DNA from: Pseudomonas baetica
GTDB taxonomy: Bacteria > Pseudomonadota > Gammaproteobacteria > Pseudomonadales > Pseudomonadaceae
DNA: 64,000 nucleotides
Assembly: GCF_002813455.1 (NCBI RefSeq)
Contig: NZ_PHHE01000001.1
Coordinates: 1,240,001-1,304,000, forward strand
Direction of reading: 5' to 3'
In this document: one piece after another, positions 63,291 through 64,000 of the stretch
How positions within the stretch are numbered: the stretch's first letter is position 1
Layout of the letters: every line of letters begins with the position of its first letter
Position numbers and translations under genes: made by a program
The notes under the pieces: model-generated
Told to the model about the DNA's origin: nothing
Database searches by the model: none
What the model saw: the letters and a program-made list of their open reading frames with translations, nothing else

Positions 63291-63961
63291 TCGCGCGCCT
63301 CCAGCACGTAGCCGACACCGCGCAGGGTGTGAATCAACTTATTGTCGAACGGCTCATCGATCTTCGCCCGTAACCGGCGGATCGACACCTCGACCACGTT
63401 GGTGTCGCAGTCGAAATTCATGTCCCATACCAGCGAAATGATCTGCGTGCGGGTCAGCACTTCGCCGGACTGGCGCATCAGCAGATGCAGCAGGGCGAAT
63501 TCCTTGGTGGTCAGGTCGATGCGCTGCGCGCCGCGAAACGCGCGATGACGGCCCGGGTCGAGTTCCAGATCGGCGACTTTCAGCACTTGCGGTACCGGGA
63601 TGTTTTCGCTGCGGCGCATCAATGTGCGCACCCGCGCCAGCAGTTCGGGGAACTCGAACGGTTTGACCAGATAGTCATCGGCGCCCAGATCGAGGCCGCG
63701 AATCTTGTCGGCCAGACGTCCGCGCGCGGTGAGCATCATCACTCGCGTGGAGTGAGTGCGGCGCAGTTGCTCCAGCACGCCCCAGCCGTCGAGTTCCGGC
63801 AGATTGACGTCGAGAATGATCAGGTCATAAACCTGTTGTTGCGCCAGATGCAGGCCGTCGGCGCCAGTGGCGGCGCGGTCGACGATATAACCACTTTCGG
63901 TCAAACCCTGATGCAAGTATTCGGCAGCTTTAAGCTCGTCCTCGATCACAAGGATTCGCAT
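63287..63961 (-). CDS. OmpR-type response regulator (CusR/IrlR-like)
   Basis: The 224-residue protein has a receiver domain (ILVIEDELKAAEYLHQGL, phospho-Asp in LIILDVNLPELDG, Lys in YLVKPFEFPEL) and a winged-helix effector domain (NFDCDTNVVEVSIRRLRAKI, HTLRGVGYVL). The EDELKAAEYLHQGLTESGY start is typical of the heavy-metal regulators CusR, CopR and IrlR. It is first in its operon; its promoter and targets lie near or beyond the window end. Confidence 0.92.
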   Translation of the reverse strand: MRILVIEDELKAAEYLHQGLTESGYIVDRAATGADGLHLAQQQVYDLIILDVNLPELDGWGVLEQLRRTHSTRVMMLTARGRLADKIRGLDLGADDYLVKPFEFPELLARVRTLMRRSENIPVPQVLKVADLELDPGRHRAFRGAQRIDLTTKEFALLHLLMRQSGEVLTRTQIISLVWDMNFDCDTNVVEVSIRRLRAKIDEPFDNKLIHTLRGVGYVLEARE

Positions 63962-64000
63962 GATCTATCACCACTTTTATTTAATGGATATTTAATTAAG

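Overview
The window looks like a chromosomal segment of a Pseudomonas, most likely of the P. fluorescens group. The grounds are: GC-rich codon use; at least twelve intergenic REP/REPIN elements built on GTGGGAGCGAGCCTGCTCGCGAA-type repeats; two hallmark Pseudomonas small RNAs that I recognise directly (PrrF with a Fur-box promoter, and a CrcY/CrcZ-type RNA with a sigma-54 promoter and CA motifs); and typical Pseudomonas operons (liu leucine/isovalerate catabolism, Pvr/Rcs-type fimbrial regulation). I could run no database search; family names come from reading the proteins.

Layout. 1-2.7 kb: 3' part of a catalase-family peroxidase coupled to a cytochrome b561, a decayed MFS remnant, and an M14 carboxypeptidase. 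3-4.4 kb: PrrF sRNA, a DUF6124-type small protein, and a LexA/PrtR-like repressor. 4.4-14.1 kb: the liu regulon, with liuA-B-C-D on the minus strand, a divergent acyl-CoA synthetase, and liuR-liuE. CrcY lies behind liuE, and three matching LiuR-type palindromes lie in front of liuA, the synthetase and liuR. 14.2-20 kb: a LysR/acyl-CoA dehydrogenase pair, a PstS-OmpA fusion protein, xthA and a GNAT enzyme. 20-25.5 kb: tamA-tamB.

25.6-38.7 kb is a chaperone-usher fimbrial locus on the minus strand. Its tip adhesin gene is separated from the subunit-chaperone-usher genes by an embedded four-gene phosphorelay: hybrid kinase without HPt, REC-EAL phosphodiesterase, hybrid kinase with HPt, and an RcsB-like regulator. 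Three copies of an RcsB-box-like motif stand in front of the adhesin, first kinase and major subunit genes. A HdeD-like membrane protein fused to a putative thiol hydrolase is divergent from it.

40.2-45.3 kb: a MarR-EmrAB-NodT efflux operon under tandem palindromic operators, with a one-base frameshift in the outer-membrane gene. 45.4-50 kb: housekeeping lpxH-ppiB and glnS-cysS. 50.4-52.5 kb: an MFS gene truncated by an IS256-family element that has no visible target duplication. 52.5-60.7 kb: an AcoR-like sigma-54 activator divergent from a six-gene glycerol-type ABC importer (GlpSTPQ-DUF2160-V). A sigma-54 promoter and phased TGTTCA repeats lie in between, and the two ATPases have complementary motif losses. 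60.9-61.6 kb: a Phd/PIN toxin-antitoxin pair with an inverted-repeat operator. 61.9-64 kb: a CusRS-type heavy-metal two-component system.

Most interesting for follow-up are the split fimbrial operon with its RcsB-type boxes, the asymmetric importer ATPases under sigma-54 control, the LiuR control of the acyl-CoA synthetase beside CrcY, the membrane thiol-hydrolase fusion, and several cases where repeats supply the 3' ends of genes.
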